From Variibacter sp. (GTDB lineage Bacteria; Pseudomonadota; Alphaproteobacteria; Rhizobiales; Xanthobacteraceae): a stretch of 64,000 nt of DNA. The notes beneath the pieces were generated by a model that saw only the letters and a program-made list of their open reading frames with translations, had not been told where the DNA came from and ran no database searches. Within the stretch, counting starts at the first letter, position 1. Each line of letters begins with the position of its first letter. Below, piece after piece: positions 45,210 through 54,703 of this stretch. The position numbers and the translations under genes were made by a program. The DNA is taken from assembly GCA_019689555.1 (NCBI GenBank), contig JADGHE010000011.1:1-64000 (forward strand), written 5' to 3'.

Positions 45210-47123
45210 TCAGACGGCGACCTGCGTGCCAATTTCGACCACCCGGCCGGTGGGGATCTGGAAGAAGTCGCTCGCATCGCTCGCGGACTTGGCCAGGCTG
45301 ATGAACAGGCGGTCCTGCCAAAGCGGCATGCCCGAATGCGCGGCCGGCTTGATCGCGCGCCGCGACAGGAAGAACGACGTCGACATGATGTCGAAGGTCC
45401 AGCCGAGCTTGCGGGCGATCGCCAGCGCCTTGGGCACGTTCGGCGTCTCCATGTAGCCGTAGCGCAGCGACACGCGCGAGAAGCGCGGGGTGATGTGGCT
45501 GATGCGGACGCGATCCTCGTCCGACATGCGGGGCATGTCGGTCGTGACCACCGTGAGGATCACGTTATGCTCGTGCAGAACCTTGTTGTGCTTGAGGTTG
45601 TGCAGCAGCGCCGTCGGCGCGAAATCGGGATCGCTGGTGAGGAAGACGGCCGTGCCCGGCACGATGTGGGGCGGCTTCTTCTCGAGGCTCTGGATCAGGG
45701 TTTCGAGCGGGATCTCCGTGCGGCGCGTCTTCTGCGCCAGGATGGCGGTGCCGCGCCGCCAGGTCATGACGATCAGGATCAGCACGCCGCCGAACAGCAC
45801 GGGCACCCAGGCGCCCTCGACGAGCTTCATCATGGTCGCCATCAGGAAGGTGCCGTCGACCAGCATCAGCGGACCCATCATCAGCGCGGCGAGCCACAAG
45901 CGCCACCGCCACAGCCGCCAGATGACGATGAATCCCAAGAGCGAAGCCATCAGGCTCGTGGCCGCCACCGCGAGAACGTAGGCCGAGGCCAGGGCGCTGG
46001 AGGTGCGGAACAGCCCGACGAGCAGCAGCACGCCCACGAGCAGGATCGTGTTCACGCGCGGCATGTAGATCTGGCCGTACTGCGTGGCCGAGGTGTGGCG
46101 TATCTCGAACCGCGGCAGGAGGCCGAGCTGAATGGCCTGCCGGGTGAGCGAATAGGCGCCGGTGATGACCGCTTGGCTGGCGATCACGGTTGCCGCCGTG
46201 GCGAGCGCGACGAGCGGCAGCAGCATGGATTCCGGCACCAGGCGATAGAACGGGTCGTCCATCGCGGACGGATTCGACAAGACCAGCGCGCCCTGGCCGA
46301 AATAGTTGAGGAGCAGCGCCGGCAAAACCAGAAACAGCCATGCGGTCTGGATCGGCTTGCGGCCGAAATGCCCGAGGTCGGCGTAAAGCGCCTCGCTGCC
46401 GGTGACGACGAGGAAGACGGCTCCGAGCGTGACCAGGCCGACGGTGCCGTTGCTCGCGAGAAACATGATCCCGTAATACGGATTGAGCGCCGCGAACACG
46501 CCGAGATCGTCGGCGAGATGGACGACGCCCAGCGCGGCCACGACGACGAACCACAGCGTCGTGATCGGCCCGAACAGGGCGGACACCCGGGCGGTGCCGT
46601 GCGACTGGACGGCGAAAAGCGCCGCAAGGATCAGGATCGTGAGCGGCAGCACATAGCGCTCGAAGGCGGGCGTCGCGATCTTCAGTCCTTCGACCGCCGA
46701 CATCACCGAGAGGGCCGGCGTGATGAAGGAGGAGCCGTAGAACATCGCCGCGCCGATGACCCCGAGCGTCAGCACCAGGGTCGAGCGCCGGCCGAGCGCG
46801 CGGAAGGCGAGCGCCGTCAGGGAGAGGGTGCCGCCCTCGCCGTTGTTGTCGGCGCGCAGCAGGATGATGATGTATTTGAGCGTGACGACGATGATCAGCG
46901 ACCAGACGATCAGAGACAGGACGCCGAGGACCGTCTCGCGCAGCACCGGCCCGGATCCGGTCGCGGCCGCCACGGCCTCGCGGAAGGCGTAAAGGGGGCT
47001 TGTACCGATGTCGCCGTAGACGACACCGACGCTGCCGATGGTCAAGGCCCAAAAGCCGGCGCGCGGCTTGCCATGAGTGTCCGCGGAGGTCGCGGGGGCC
47101 GGAGACTGCACTGTGTCGGTCAT
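45210..47123 (-). CDS. kup: Kup potassium transporter (copy 2)
   Basis: Protein of 637 residues, second KUP-family K+ symporter, clearly homologous to the first along its length ([67 protein letters not shown]). Differences are spread evenly, and the DNA does not look recently copied, so the duplication is old. In this family, paralogues often differ in affinity or pH range. A TATAAG motif lies about 45 bases upstream of the ATG on the minus strand, a weak promoter hint. Confidence 0.95.
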   Translation of the reverse strand: MTDTVQSPAPATSADTHGKPRAGFWALTIGSVGVVYGDIGTSPLYAFREAVAAATGSGPVLRETVLGVLSLIVWSLIIVVTLKYIIILLRADNNGEGGTLSLTALAFRALGRRSTLVLTLGVIGAAMFYGSSFITPALSVMSAVEGLKIATPAFERYVLPLTILILAALFAVQSHGTARVSALFGPITTLWFVVVAALGVVHLADDLGVFAALNPYYGIMFLASNGTVGLVTLGAVFLVVTGSEALYADLGHFGRKPIQTAWLFLVLPALLLNYFGQGALVLSNPSAMDDPFYRLVPESMLLPLVALATAATVIASQAVITGAYSLTRQAIQLGLLPRFEIRHTSATQYGQIYMPRVNTILLVGVLLLVGLFRTSSALASAYVLAVAATSLMASLLGFIVIWRLWRWRLWLAALMMGPLMLVDGTFLMATMMKLVEGAWVPVLFGGVLILIVMTWRRGTAILAQKTRRTEIPLETLIQSLEKKPPHIVPGTAVFLTSDPDFAPTALLHNLKHNKVLHEHNVILTVVTTDMPRMSDEDRVRISHITPRFSRVSLRYGYMETPNVPKALAIARKLGWTFDIMSTSFFLSRRAIKPAAHSGMPLWQDRLFISLAKSASDASDFFQIPTGRVVEIGTQVAV

Positions 47124-47255
47124 ATCAAGGTTACGGCGCCGCCCCAGGAGGCGCGTCCTTATATCAGCCCGCCACGGAAGGGAACATCTGGCCCCCCGGC
47201 TCTGTTCACCGTTCTCCTGGGGGCCGCCCTGGAGACTGTATGTGGGGACCCGGGA

Positions 47256-48080
47256 TCAGGGCTTAAAGCCGGCGGGCAGCGGGGGCGCCTCTTGCAGGAG
47301 CGTGATCGTCACCCGCCGGTTCACGGCGAGGTACGGGTCCTCGGGGAACAATGGGTGCGTGTCCGCCCGCCCCGCCACCATGGAGAATCGCGAGGCGGGG
47401 ACCCCCTCCATCTCCAGAATCTGGCGCACGGCGTTGGCGCGGCCGGCCGAGAGCTCCCAGGCGTTGTATCCGGGGCGCGGCGGCAGCCGGCTCGCGGCCG
47501 TATGACCGGTGATGACGATCGGGTTCGGGAGGTTCTTCAGCGGCCCCGCGAGCTTCTGGATCAGCCGGCGGGTGCGCTCGTAGGGCTCCCGGCTGCCTTC
47601 CGGGAACATCGAGCGGCCGTCCTGATCGGCGATCTCGATATTGAGACCGTGCTTGCTCTCCTCGATGAAGATCGCCTTGGAGAGCTCCGCAATGTCGGGA
47701 AGCTCCTGCAGCGCCTGGCGCAGGGAGGCCGCAGCGAGCGCGAAGGCGCGGTCGGTCTCGATGCGCGCCCCGCTGTCGCGCTGCCGGTCCTTCTCGTCCG
47801 GGCTCGTGATGTTGGAGGCCTCCTCGGGCGGGATCTGCTCGGCGTTCCGGAGCTTCGGCCGGGTCGGCAGACCCTCGACCTCGATGATGCCGGAAAAGCG
47901 GGCCTGGGTCTGGACGCCGAACGCCTCGCGCATCGAGCCGGCCACGATCTTGAGCTTCTGCTGGTCCTGGTTGGAGAACGCGACCAGCATCACGAAGAAG
48001 CTCATGAGCAGGCCCATGAGGTCGGCGAAGGTCACGAACCAGCCGTGCCCCCCATGCGCCGCTCCGCGTTTCTTGGCCAT
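47256..48080 (-). CDS. motB: MotB/PomB-type stator protein
   Basis: Protein of 274 residues. One N-terminal membrane helix carries the ion-binding Asp in TFADLMGLLMSFFVML; the C-terminal OmpA-like peptidoglycan-binding domain (about 145-270) has ITGHTAASR and ELSAGRANAVRQIL. The ATG at 48080 has GAGGAG upstream. With MotA it forms the ion-driven stator that turns flagella. The motif resembles the PomB side of the family, but ion choice cannot be read with certainty. No other flagellar gene is in the window. Confidence 0.92.
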   Translation of the reverse strand: MAKKRGAAHGGHGWFVTFADLMGLLMSFFVMLVAFSNQDQQKLKIVAGSMREAFGVQTQARFSGIIEVEGLPTRPKLRNAEQIPPEEASNITSPDEKDRQRDSGARIETDRAFALAAASLRQALQELPDIAELSKAIFIEESKHGLNIEIADQDGRSMFPEGSREPYERTRRLIQKLAGPLKNLPNPIVITGHTAASRLPPRPGYNAWELSAGRANAVRQILEMEGVPASRFSMVAGRADTHPLFPEDPYLAVNRRVTITLLQEAPPLPAGFKP

Positions 48081-48239
48081 GCCGACGGGCTCCTCAGAGA
48101 CGGGATGCCGTTTTGCCCGCCACCCGCCAGGCGGCCGCGCGCCGGCGCAGGCGCGCGCCCGGCCCGCGCTCCAGCGGCCTGACACCCGTCCGATGCGGGC
48201 TGCGGGACGTCTGCCTGCGACTCATGAGGCCAACCGCCG

Positions 48240-49016
48240 TCACGCCGCCGCGAGCTCCTCGGCCGGCTGGTCGCGATGCTTCTCGGGCAGGTAGGCGAGC
48301 AGCATCTCGCGCACCAGCGCCGGGCTCTTGGCGTCGCGGATCATCAGCACGCCGTCGATGATGAGAGTGCGGTTGACCTCCTCGTCGATCAGCTTGCCGT
48401 GCAGCTTGTCGGCGATCGGCAGGCAGATCAGATTCGCGACCACGGCCCCGTAGAGCGTCGCCAGCAGGGCGACGGCCATGAACGGGCCGAGCTTCGAGGG
48501 ATCGGTCATGTTGGCGAACATCTGCACCATGCCGATGAGCGTGCCGATCATGCCGAAGGCCGGCGCGCAGTCGCCGATGGCGCGGTAGATCTTCTGGCCC
48601 TCGTCGAGGTGGGTGAGGAAATTGTCGCGGTCGCGCTCGAGATTGTCGCGAATGAAATCGGCGTCGTAGCCGTCGGCGACGAAGCGGATGCCCTTGGCCA
48701 GGAAGGGGTCCTGGATCTCGACCTTCTCGAGGCCGATCGGCCCCTGCCTGCGGGCGATTTCGGCGAGCCTCGCGATCTCGTCGACCAGCTCGCGCTGCGT
48801 CGTACGCCGCAGCGTGAAGGCGAAGCGTGCGCCCAGCGGCAGGCCGTGGAGCATCGTCGCGATGGGGAAGCGAATCAGCGTCGCGGCGAAGGAACCGCCG
48901 AAGATCACGATGATGGCGTGGATATCGTAGAACATCCGCAGATCGCCACCCATCAGAATGAGCGTGACGACCACGGCTGCGCCGGCCAACAGACCGAGAG
49001 CTGTTGCGATATCCAT
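48240..49016 (-). CDS. motA: MotA/PomA-type stator protein
   Basis: Protein of 258 residues with four membrane helices and a cytoplasmic loop (about 70-150), the short PomA-like form. Conserved pieces: YDIHAIIVIFGGSFAATLIRF, DEGQKIYRAIGDCAPAFGMIGTLIG and the last helices with ALLATLYGAVVANL. It pairs with the downstream MotB-type gene (159 bp later). Its length fits the ~250-residue PomA form rather than the ~290-residue MotA form. The 263-bp gap upstream, shared with mmsA, holds CGGCT/AGCCG arms around TAAGG at 49078-49092. Confidence 0.92.
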   Translation of the reverse strand: MDIATALGLLAGAAVVVTLILMGGDLRMFYDIHAIIVIFGGSFAATLIRFPIATMLHGLPLGARFAFTLRRTTQRELVDEIARLAEIARRQGPIGLEKVEIQDPFLAKGIRFVADGYDADFIRDNLERDRDNFLTHLDEGQKIYRAIGDCAPAFGMIGTLIGMVQMFANMTDPSKLGPFMAVALLATLYGAVVANLICLPIADKLHGKLIDEEVNRTLIIDGVLMIRDAKSPALVREMLLAYLPEKHRDQPAEELAAA

Positions 49017-49279
49017 GCCCCGTCCCCGCGGCGTGCTCACACGGCTTTCTTTTTTGCCGACGGGACCCTAGTGGGCTCGGCTTAAGGAGCCGTAAAATCT
49101 AGCGATTGGCGGCCGGGAGCACCCGCCGCGCCCGAAGCAATCCACTCCCGGACTCACAAAAACGGCGCAGGCGCTTTCGCCTCGGCCTTTGCTGCGCTAT
49201 CAAGCCGGCCGGCAGGACGGGTCAGCGGGCGTCGACTGTCGGTCGCGTCAAAAGACCAGCCGATTCTAAGGAGAAAACC

Positions 49280-50776
49280 ATGCGAGAAATCGGCCATTTC
49301 ATTGACGGTAAGGGAGTCCCTGGCAGCTCCGGCCGGTATGGCGATGTGTTCAACCCCAACACCGGCGAAGTGCAGGCGCGCGTCGCGCTCGCCTCGCGGG
49401 CCGAGGTCGAAAAGGCGATCGCCTCGGCGGCGGCGGCGCAGCCCGCCTGGGCCGCGACCAACCCGCAGCGCCGCGCGCGCGTGCTCTTCAGGTTCCTCGA
49501 TCTGGTGCAGCGGGAATTCGACAGCCTCGCCGCCCTGCTCTCCTCCGAGCACGGCAAGACCATTGCCGACGCCAAGGGCGACATTCAGCGCGGCCTCGAA
49601 GTAGTCGAATTCGCCTGCGGCATTCCCCATCTGCTCAAGGGCGAGTTCAGCGAGGGGGTCGGCCCCGGCATCGACCTCTATTCGATCCGTCAACCGCTCG
49701 GCGTCGTCGCCGGCATCACGCCGTTCAACTTCCCGGCGATGATCCCGATGTGGAAGTTCGCGCCGGCGATCGCCTGCGGCAACGCCTTCGTGCTCAAGCC
49801 GTCGGAGCGGGACCCGTCGGTGCCGATGCGTCTGGCGGAGCTGATGATCGAAGCCGGGCTGCCGAAGGGCATCCTCAACGTCGTCAACGGCGACAAGGAG
49901 GCGGTCGACACCCTCCTCACCGATCCGCGGGTGATGGCGGTCGGCTTCGTCGGCTCCTCCGACATCGCTCAGTACATCTACGCCACGGCCGCGGCGCACG
50001 GGAAGCGCGTCCAGTGCTTCGGCGGCGCCAAGAACCACATGATCATCATGCCGGACGCCGACATGGATCAGGCCGTGGACGCCCTCATCGGCGCGGGATA
50101 CGGCTCCGCCGGCGAGCGCTGCATGGCCGTGTCGGTCGCGGTGCCGGTCGGCAAGAAGACCGCCGACGTCCTGCTCGAGAAGCTCATTCCGCGGGTCGAG
50201 AGCCTGCGCGTCGGCCCCTCGACCGATCCGCAGGCCGACTTCGGGCCGCTGGTCACCAAGGCGCATCTCGAGCGGGTCAAGAGCTATGTCGACCTCGGCG
50301 TCAAGGAAGGCGCCAAGCTCGTGGTCGACGGGCGCAATTTCAAGCTCCAGGGCTACGAGAACGGCTTCTTCATGGGCGGCTGCCTGTTCGACGAGGTCAA
50401 GCCGGACATGCGCATCTACAAGGAGGAGATCTTCGGTCCCGTCCTCTCGGTGGTGCGCGCGAAGGACTATGACGAAGCGCTGCGCCTGCCCTCCGCCCAC
50501 GAATACGGCAACGGCGTCGCGATCTTCACCCGCGACGGCGACACCGCGCGGGATTTCACGAGCCGCGTCAATGTCGGCATGGTGGGGGTGAACGTGCCCA
50601 TCCCGGTGCCGCTCGCCTACTACACGTTCGGCGGCTGGAAGCGCTCCGGCTTCGGCGATCTCAACCAGCACGGGCCGGACTCGATCCGCTTCTACACCAA
50701 GACGAAGGTCGTGACCTCGCGCTGGCCTTCCGGCATGAAGGAAGGCGCCGAGTTCGTCATGCCGACGATGAAGTGA
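49280..50776 (+). CDS. mmsA: Methylmalonate-semialdehyde dehydrogenase (CoA-acylating)
   Basis: Protein of 498 residues, ALDH superfamily, MmsA/IolA group. It turns methylmalonate semialdehyde (valine, thymine breakdown) or malonate semialdehyde (inositol breakdown) plus CoA into propionyl- or acetyl-CoA. Motifs: ITPFNFPAMIPMWKFAPAIACGN, FGGAKNHMI and the catalytic Cys281 in GSAGERCMAVS. The usual general-base Glu of ALDHs is missing, as expected for CoA-acylating members. A perfect TAAGGAG precedes the ATG. The following lipoprotein gene overlaps its stop. Confidence 0.95.
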   Translation: MREIGHFIDGKGVPGSSGRYGDVFNPNTGEVQARVALASRAEVEKAIASAAAAQPAWAATNPQRRARVLFRFLDLVQREFDSLAALLSSEHGKTIADAKGDIQRGLEVVEFACGIPHLLKGEFSEGVGPGIDLYSIRQPLGVVAGITPFNFPAMIPMWKFAPAIACGNAFVLKPSERDPSVPMRLAELMIEAGLPKGILNVVNGDKEAVDTLLTDPRVMAVGFVGSSDIAQYIYATAAAHGKRVQCFGGAKNHMIIMPDADMDQAVDALIGAGYGSAGERCMAVSVAVPVGKKTADVLLEKLIPRVESLRVGPSTDPQADFGPLVTKAHLERVKSYVDLGVKEGAKLVVDGRNFKLQGYENGFFMGGCLFDEVKPDMRIYKEEIFGPVLSVVRAKDYDEALRLPSAHEYGNGVAIFTRDGDTARDFTSRVNVGMVGVNVPIPVPLAYYTFGGWKRSGFGDLNQHGPDSIRFYTKTKVVTSRWPSGMKEGAEFVMPTMK

Positions 50777-51180
50777 TGCCGGCGCGCAGCGGTCAGCCCG
50801 TGCGGCCGCTGGCGCTCGCGGTCGCGTTCGCCTCTCTGGTCGCCGGCTGCGGCGGCGGCGTGCTCGAAACCGAGCCTGCCCCGCCGACGGCGGCGGCGTC
50901 GCCGGCGCCCGCGGACATGGCCGGGCGCTGGGCGCTCACGGCAACCGGTGCGACCTGCGCGGTCAACCTCGCCGGGGGCGCCTCGCCCAACGAGGGCGCC
51001 GTCCGCCCCGAAGGCGGCTGCCCCGGCAACTTCTACACGACCCGCAAGTGGACCTTCGAGAACGGCGCGCTGATCCTGCGCGACCACAACGGCCAGCCGC
51101 TCGCAGAGCTGCGGCAGATCGGCCCCGGCCGCTTCGAGGGGCAGTCCACGGACGCGCGGCACGTCTCGCTCGTTCGCTGA
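50776..51180 (+). CDS. AprI/Inh-domain outer-membrane lipoprotein (Omp19-like)
   Basis: Protein of 134 residues with a lipoprotein signal peptide (lipobox LVAGC), a Pro/Ala-rich linker, and an AprI/Inh-type beta-barrel: GRWALTATGATCAVNLAG, EGGCPGNFYTTRKWTFENG and LAELRQIGPGRFEGQS, with two Cys placed to form the domain's disulfide. Brucella Omp19 has this layout and inhibits proteases. The ATG overlaps the mmsA stop (TGATG), so it is co-translated with mmsA, an odd pairing by function. Likely an outer-membrane protein. Confidence 0.83.
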   Translation: MPARSGQPVRPLALAVAFASLVAGCGGGVLETEPAPPTAAASPAPADMAGRWALTATGATCAVNLAGGASPNEGAVRPEGGCPGNFYTTRKWTFENGALILRDHNGQPLAELRQIGPGRFEGQSTDARHVSLVR

Positions 51181-51417
51181 TCCCTCCCCCGTTACGGCGA
51201 CCGGCGGGCGCAAGAGGGCGGCTCTGCAGACCTGCGGCGCGGACGGCCCGTCCCGCGCCGCGGGCCGCGCGATAGCCAAGCTCTTCCGGCTCCTACCTGA
51301 TCCAGGCGATCGAGCGCGCCGCCGCGCTCCGCGGCACGGCGCTCCGCGCGGCGGGCCGCGCCTCGCAACGGGGGGCCTCCGTTCCCATATGGGCTTACGC
51401 CGTTACGAGGAGTTGCC

Positions 51418-51954
51418 ATGCCCTTCGCTTCTGCCTTTGCGAGACCGCTTCTGGCCATGGCCGTCGCCGCTCTCGTCTCGCTCCGGCCCGGCGCGCCGGC
51501 GCAGGCTGCCGAGGAGCCGGACCTGATCTTCAAGCGGTCCACCGTCTTCAAATGGCTGACGCCGAACGACAAGCTCGCGACCTACGCCCTCGACGACCCG
51601 GAGGTGGAAGGCGTCGCCTGCCATTTCACGGTGCCGGAGCGCGGCGGGCTGAAGGGCTGGGTCGGCGTCGCCGAAGAGGTCTCCGACATTTCGCTCGCCT
51701 GCCGCCAGATCGGCCCGATCAAATTCAAGAAGAAATTCGAGCAGGGCGAGGAGATGTTCCGCCAGAGGCGCTCGCTGTTCTTCAAGCGCATGCGCATCGT
51801 GCGCGGCTGCGACACGAAGCGAAACGTCCTCGTCTACATGGTCTATTCGGACCGGATCATCGAAGGCTCGCCCAAGAACTCCACCTCGAGCGTGCCGATC
51901 ATGCCCTGGGGCACGGAAACGGCGGTGCCGAAATGCGCCGACTGGCTGGAATAA
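51418..51954 (+). CDS. creA: CreA family protein
   Basis: Protein of 178 residues with a Sec signal peptide (about 30 residues, ending AQAA) and the CreA domain: DDPEVEGVACHFTVPERGGLKGWVGVAEEVSDISLACRQ, KKFEQGEEMFRQRRSLFFKRMRIVR and DTKRNVLVYMVYSDRIIEGSPKNSTS. CreA is a periplasmic protein of unknown function. GAGGAG precedes the ATG at 51418. The 237-bp gap before it shows no RNA gene or clear promoter. It is convergent with a small exported protein. Confidence 0.9.
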   Translation: MPFASAFARPLLAMAVAALVSLRPGAPAQAAEEPDLIFKRSTVFKWLTPNDKLATYALDDPEVEGVACHFTVPERGGLKGWVGVAEEVSDISLACRQIGPIKFKKKFEQGEEMFRQRRSLFFKRMRIVRGCDTKRNVLVYMVYSDRIIEGSPKNSTSSVPIMPWGTETAVPKCADWLE

Positions 51955-51982
51955 CCGCCGACGGAGGCGGCCGCCGACAACC

Positions 51983-52276
51983 CTAGCGGGCGCACTCGAT
52001 CGCCACGAAAGATGCGCTCTCCCCCGGCGCCTCGCCCGCGACGGCGCTGGTGATCTCGGCCGCGTCGACCTTCCGGAAGGAGGCCGCCCGGACGTAGTTC
52101 TGCGACTGGCAGTAGGCGTTGGCGATGAGGAGCCCGCAGCGCGCGCCGGTTGCGAGGCACTGGTCGACCCCGTAACCGTCGGGCATGCTGGCGATGACAA
52201 AGGTCCGCGTTTCCGCCGCGGCCGGCGCGGCAAGCGAGAGCGCGCCCAGACAGGCCGCAACAATCACCGATCGCAT
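51983..52276 (-). CDS. Small exported Cys-containing protein
   Basis: Protein of 97 residues with a Sec signal peptide (about 21 residues, ending AAA) and four Cys in the mature part (40, 47, 56, 95), which could form two disulfides. The centre AYCQSQNYVRAASFRKVDAAEIT and C-terminal FVAIECAR look conserved-protein-like, but I know no function. CGGAG precedes the ATG at 52276. A strong CtrA-type box lies about 60-80 bases upstream, which suggests cell-cycle control. Confidence 0.7.
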   Translation of the reverse strand: MRSVIVAACLGALSLAAPAAAETRTFVIASMPDGYGVDQCLATGARCGLLIANAYCQSQNYVRAASFRKVDAAEITSAVAGEAPGESASFVAIECAR

Positions 52277-52338
52277 GGAGAGCTCCGCACGGCGCCGGAG
52301 GGCCCGGCGCGCAGAAGCCTGATACTGGATTCGCCGGG

Positions 52339-52355
52339 TTAAGGGCAGCTTAACC
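52339..52355 (-). promoter_or_regulatory. CtrA-type full binding site
   Basis: TTAA (52339-52342), seven bases, then TTAACC (52350-52355), within the wider inverted repeat GGTTAAG/CTTAACC (52337-52343, 52349-52355). TTAA-N7-TTAA(C) is the CtrA consensus of Alphaproteobacteria, and such AT pairs are rare in this GC-rich DNA. It lies upstream of the 97-residue exported protein. Confidence 0.5.
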
Positions 52356-52390
52356 AAGCGCCTCCGCAGTCCCGCAACGAAGCACGCCCG

Positions 52391-52636
52391 CTAATGCAGG
52401 CGCCGGCGCCCGGCATAAGGGGCGAACAGAACCCACGGCTCGAACGCCGCCGCCGATCCGGGTAGGCGAATCGCATTCGCGGAGCCGAAGCCCGGCCTGC
52501 CGACAAGCTCGTCGAGCTCCGGGAGCAGCACATAGACGCAGGCCCCGGGGCTCGCCCTGGTCGGCGCTTCCACGCGTCGCAGTTCCAGTTCAAGAAGGGG
52601 CTTTTGGGTTGCCATCGCAGTGCTCGCCGATTCCAT
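52391..52636 (-). CDS. Possible small hypothetical protein
   Basis: Minus-strand frame of 81 residues from the ATG at 52636 (an in-frame ATG at 52615 gives 74). A G-rich stretch precedes the first ATG. The sequence LLELELRRVEAP then CVYVLLPELDELVG looks like a folded small protein, but I recognise no family. It could be a chance frame in GC-rich DNA. Confidence 0.35.
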   Translation of the reverse strand: MESASTAMATQKPLLELELRRVEAPTRASPGACVYVLLPELDELVGRPGFGSANAIRLPGSAAAFEPWVLFAPYAGRRRLH

Positions 52637-53050
52637 CGCTCCGCCCCGGTTCGGCCGCCGGGGCATGCCTTTGAGGATTGTGTTTCCGGATGACGCCGCC
52701 CTGTGCTTCGGACGGTTTCCTCGCACAGGCATCCGGTCGTTGGTCGGCCGCAGAGAGAACACGGTTCAGGCCCCCGTGTTCCATGGAGACCGCTGCGCGG
52801 GGCCACGGCCCTCCCGGGGCGGCCGACGGAGCGAAATCGGAAGTCCGGGCACGGACCGCGCGGCGCCTGGCCGCATCAAATCCTTGACGATCTGCCCCGA
52901 GCCGACCATTCTCAGCGCGATGCACGGCCTCCTTCACAGATGCGGCCTCGGCCGCGGGATTATTTGCAGCTAGCGACCAGCGCTGGCTGAGGCCGCCTTT
53001 TCTTGCCCCCAAAGAAACGGACGCCCGGCCAGCCGAGCCGGGACCGCCGT
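52637..53050. other. 414-bp intergenic region before cysS
   Basis: Divergent gap between the small minus-strand frame and cysS. Several long frames cross it but none looks coding. A TTGACG at 52884 with ATTCTC 18 bases later is a poor promoter candidate for cysS. I see no T-box, terminator or RNA gene. Confidence 0.4.
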
Positions 53051-54703
53051 ATGGACTTGAAGCTTTACAACACGCTGACGCGGGCCAAAGAGGTCTTCAA
53101 ACCGCTCGATCCGACCAATGTCCGCATGTATGTGTGCGGGCCCACGGTCTACGATTTCGCCCATATCGGCAATGCGCGGCCCGTCATCGTCTTCGACGTG
53201 CTGTTCCGTCTGCTGCGGCACCTCTACGGGCCGCAGCACGTGACCTATGTGCGCAACATCACGGACGTCGACGACAAGATCAATGCGCGGGCGGCCCAGC
53301 GCGGCGTCCCGATCCGGGCGCTGACGGAGGAGACCTACCGCAATTTCAAGCAGGACGTCGCGGCGCTCCGCTGCCTCGAGCCCACGCACGAGCCGCGTGC
53401 GACCGAGCACATCGACGCGATGAAGGAGCTGATCGAGCGCCTCGTCGCCTCGGGCCATGCCTATGTCGCCGAGGAGCACGTGCTCTTTCACGTGCCCTCG
53501 ATGCCCGACTACGGCCGGCTCTCGAAGCGGCCGCTCGACGAGATGATCGCCGGCGCGCGCGTCGAGGTCGCGCCCTACAAGCGCGACCCGCAGGACTTCG
53601 TGCTGTGGAAGCCGTCCAAGGCCGGCGAGCCGGCGTGGCCCTCCCCCTGCGGCATCGCGACGCCCGGCCGGCCCGGCTGGCACATCGAGTGCTCCGCGAT
53701 GTCGTGGAAGCATCTCGGCGAGACGTTCGACATCCACGGCGGCGGCATCGACCTCGTCTTTCCGCACCACGAGAACGAGATCGCGCAGACGCGCGCGGCC
53801 TTCCATACGCCCTTCATGGCGCAGGTGTGGATGCACAACGGCTTCCTGCAGGTGGAAGGCGAGAAGATGGCGAAGTCCGCCGGGAACTTCGTGACCATCC
53901 GGGAGCTGCTGGAGGGCGAGCAGGGTCAGGCCTGGCCGGGCGAGGTCGTCCGCCTGGCGATGCTCCAGACCCACTACCGCGAGCCGATCAATTGGACCGT
54001 CGAGCGCCTCCACAGTTCGTGGCGGGAGCTGTGGCACTGGGCGCGCGTGTCCCGCGAGCGCGCGTCCGAGGCGTTTCGTCTCGCGCGCGATGCGGGGCAA
54101 GCGCCGATCACGCCGAACGACAAGGTCGTCGAGGCGCTGGCCGACGACCTGAACACGCCGCTCGCGATCACGCGGCTGCGCGAACTGTCCAAGGCGGCCG
54201 AGCACGGCGACGCCGCCGCTGCCGAGAGCCTGAGCCGCACGCTGACGTGGCTCGGTCTCTACCGCTGGCCCTATCATCGGGCCTACGAGTATGAGTCCGA
54301 GCACGGACGCGGAGCTGTCCATCCGACGCTGATCTTGCGCCATAGGCCGGCCGTGCTCTCGGCGCGGGCGCTCGTCCTCAACGAATACGAGCTCGAGGCG
54401 GACACGGAGACGAGACGGCGGAGCCTCGCGGCCGTCACCGCGAAGGCGAACCGGATCGCGCCGGCCATGGCGGCGGACGGCGTCGCGCTGAAGATCTCCG
54501 AGCGCGGCGAGGTTGAGCTCGTCCCCGTGACGGAGAGCGCGAAGCTCGACAGGCAGCGGATCGAGGCCTTGATCGCCGCGCGCGCCGCGGCGCGCCAGGC
54601 GAAGAACTTCGCCGAGGCCGACCGCATTCGCGACGAGCTCGCCGCGATAGGCATCGTTCTCAAGGACACCAAGGACGGCACCACCTGGGAGGTCGCACGG
54701 TGA
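53051..54703 (+). CDS. cysS: Cysteinyl-tRNA synthetase with C-terminal insertion
   Basis: Protein of 550 residues, class I synthetase that charges tRNA-Cys. It has zinc-ligand Cys29, HIGN at 38-41, HIECSAMS with Cys214, PHHENE near 239 and KMAKS at 272-276 (Ala for the usual Ser). CysRS proteins are usually about 460-480 residues. Here about 90 extra residues (about 407-496) sit between LTWLGLYRW and the conserved tail [25 protein letters not shown]. The insertion is Glu/Arg-rich and of no known domain. The start at 53051 fits the family N terminus. The GNAT gene overlaps its stop. Confidence 0.95.
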   Translation: MDLKLYNTLTRAKEVFKPLDPTNVRMYVCGPTVYDFAHIGNARPVIVFDVLFRLLRHLYGPQHVTYVRNITDVDDKINARAAQRGVPIRALTEETYRNFKQDVAALRCLEPTHEPRATEHIDAMKELIERLVASGHAYVAEEHVLFHVPSMPDYGRLSKRPLDEMIAGARVEVAPYKRDPQDFVLWKPSKAGEPAWPSPCGIATPGRPGWHIECSAMSWKHLGETFDIHGGGIDLVFPHHENEIAQTRAAFHTPFMAQVWMHNGFLQVEGEKMAKSAGNFVTIRELLEGEQGQAWPGEVVRLAMLQTHYREPINWTVERLHSSWRELWHWARVSRERASEAFRLARDAGQAPITPNDKVVEALADDLNTPLAITRLRELSKAAEHGDAAAAESLSRTLTWLGLYRWPYHRAYEYESEHGRGAVHPTLILRHRPAVLSARALVLNEYELEADTETRRRSLAAVTAKANRIAPAMAADGVALKISERGEVELVPVTESAKLDRQRIEALIAARAAARQAKNFAEADRIRDELAAIGIVLKDTKDGTTWEVAR

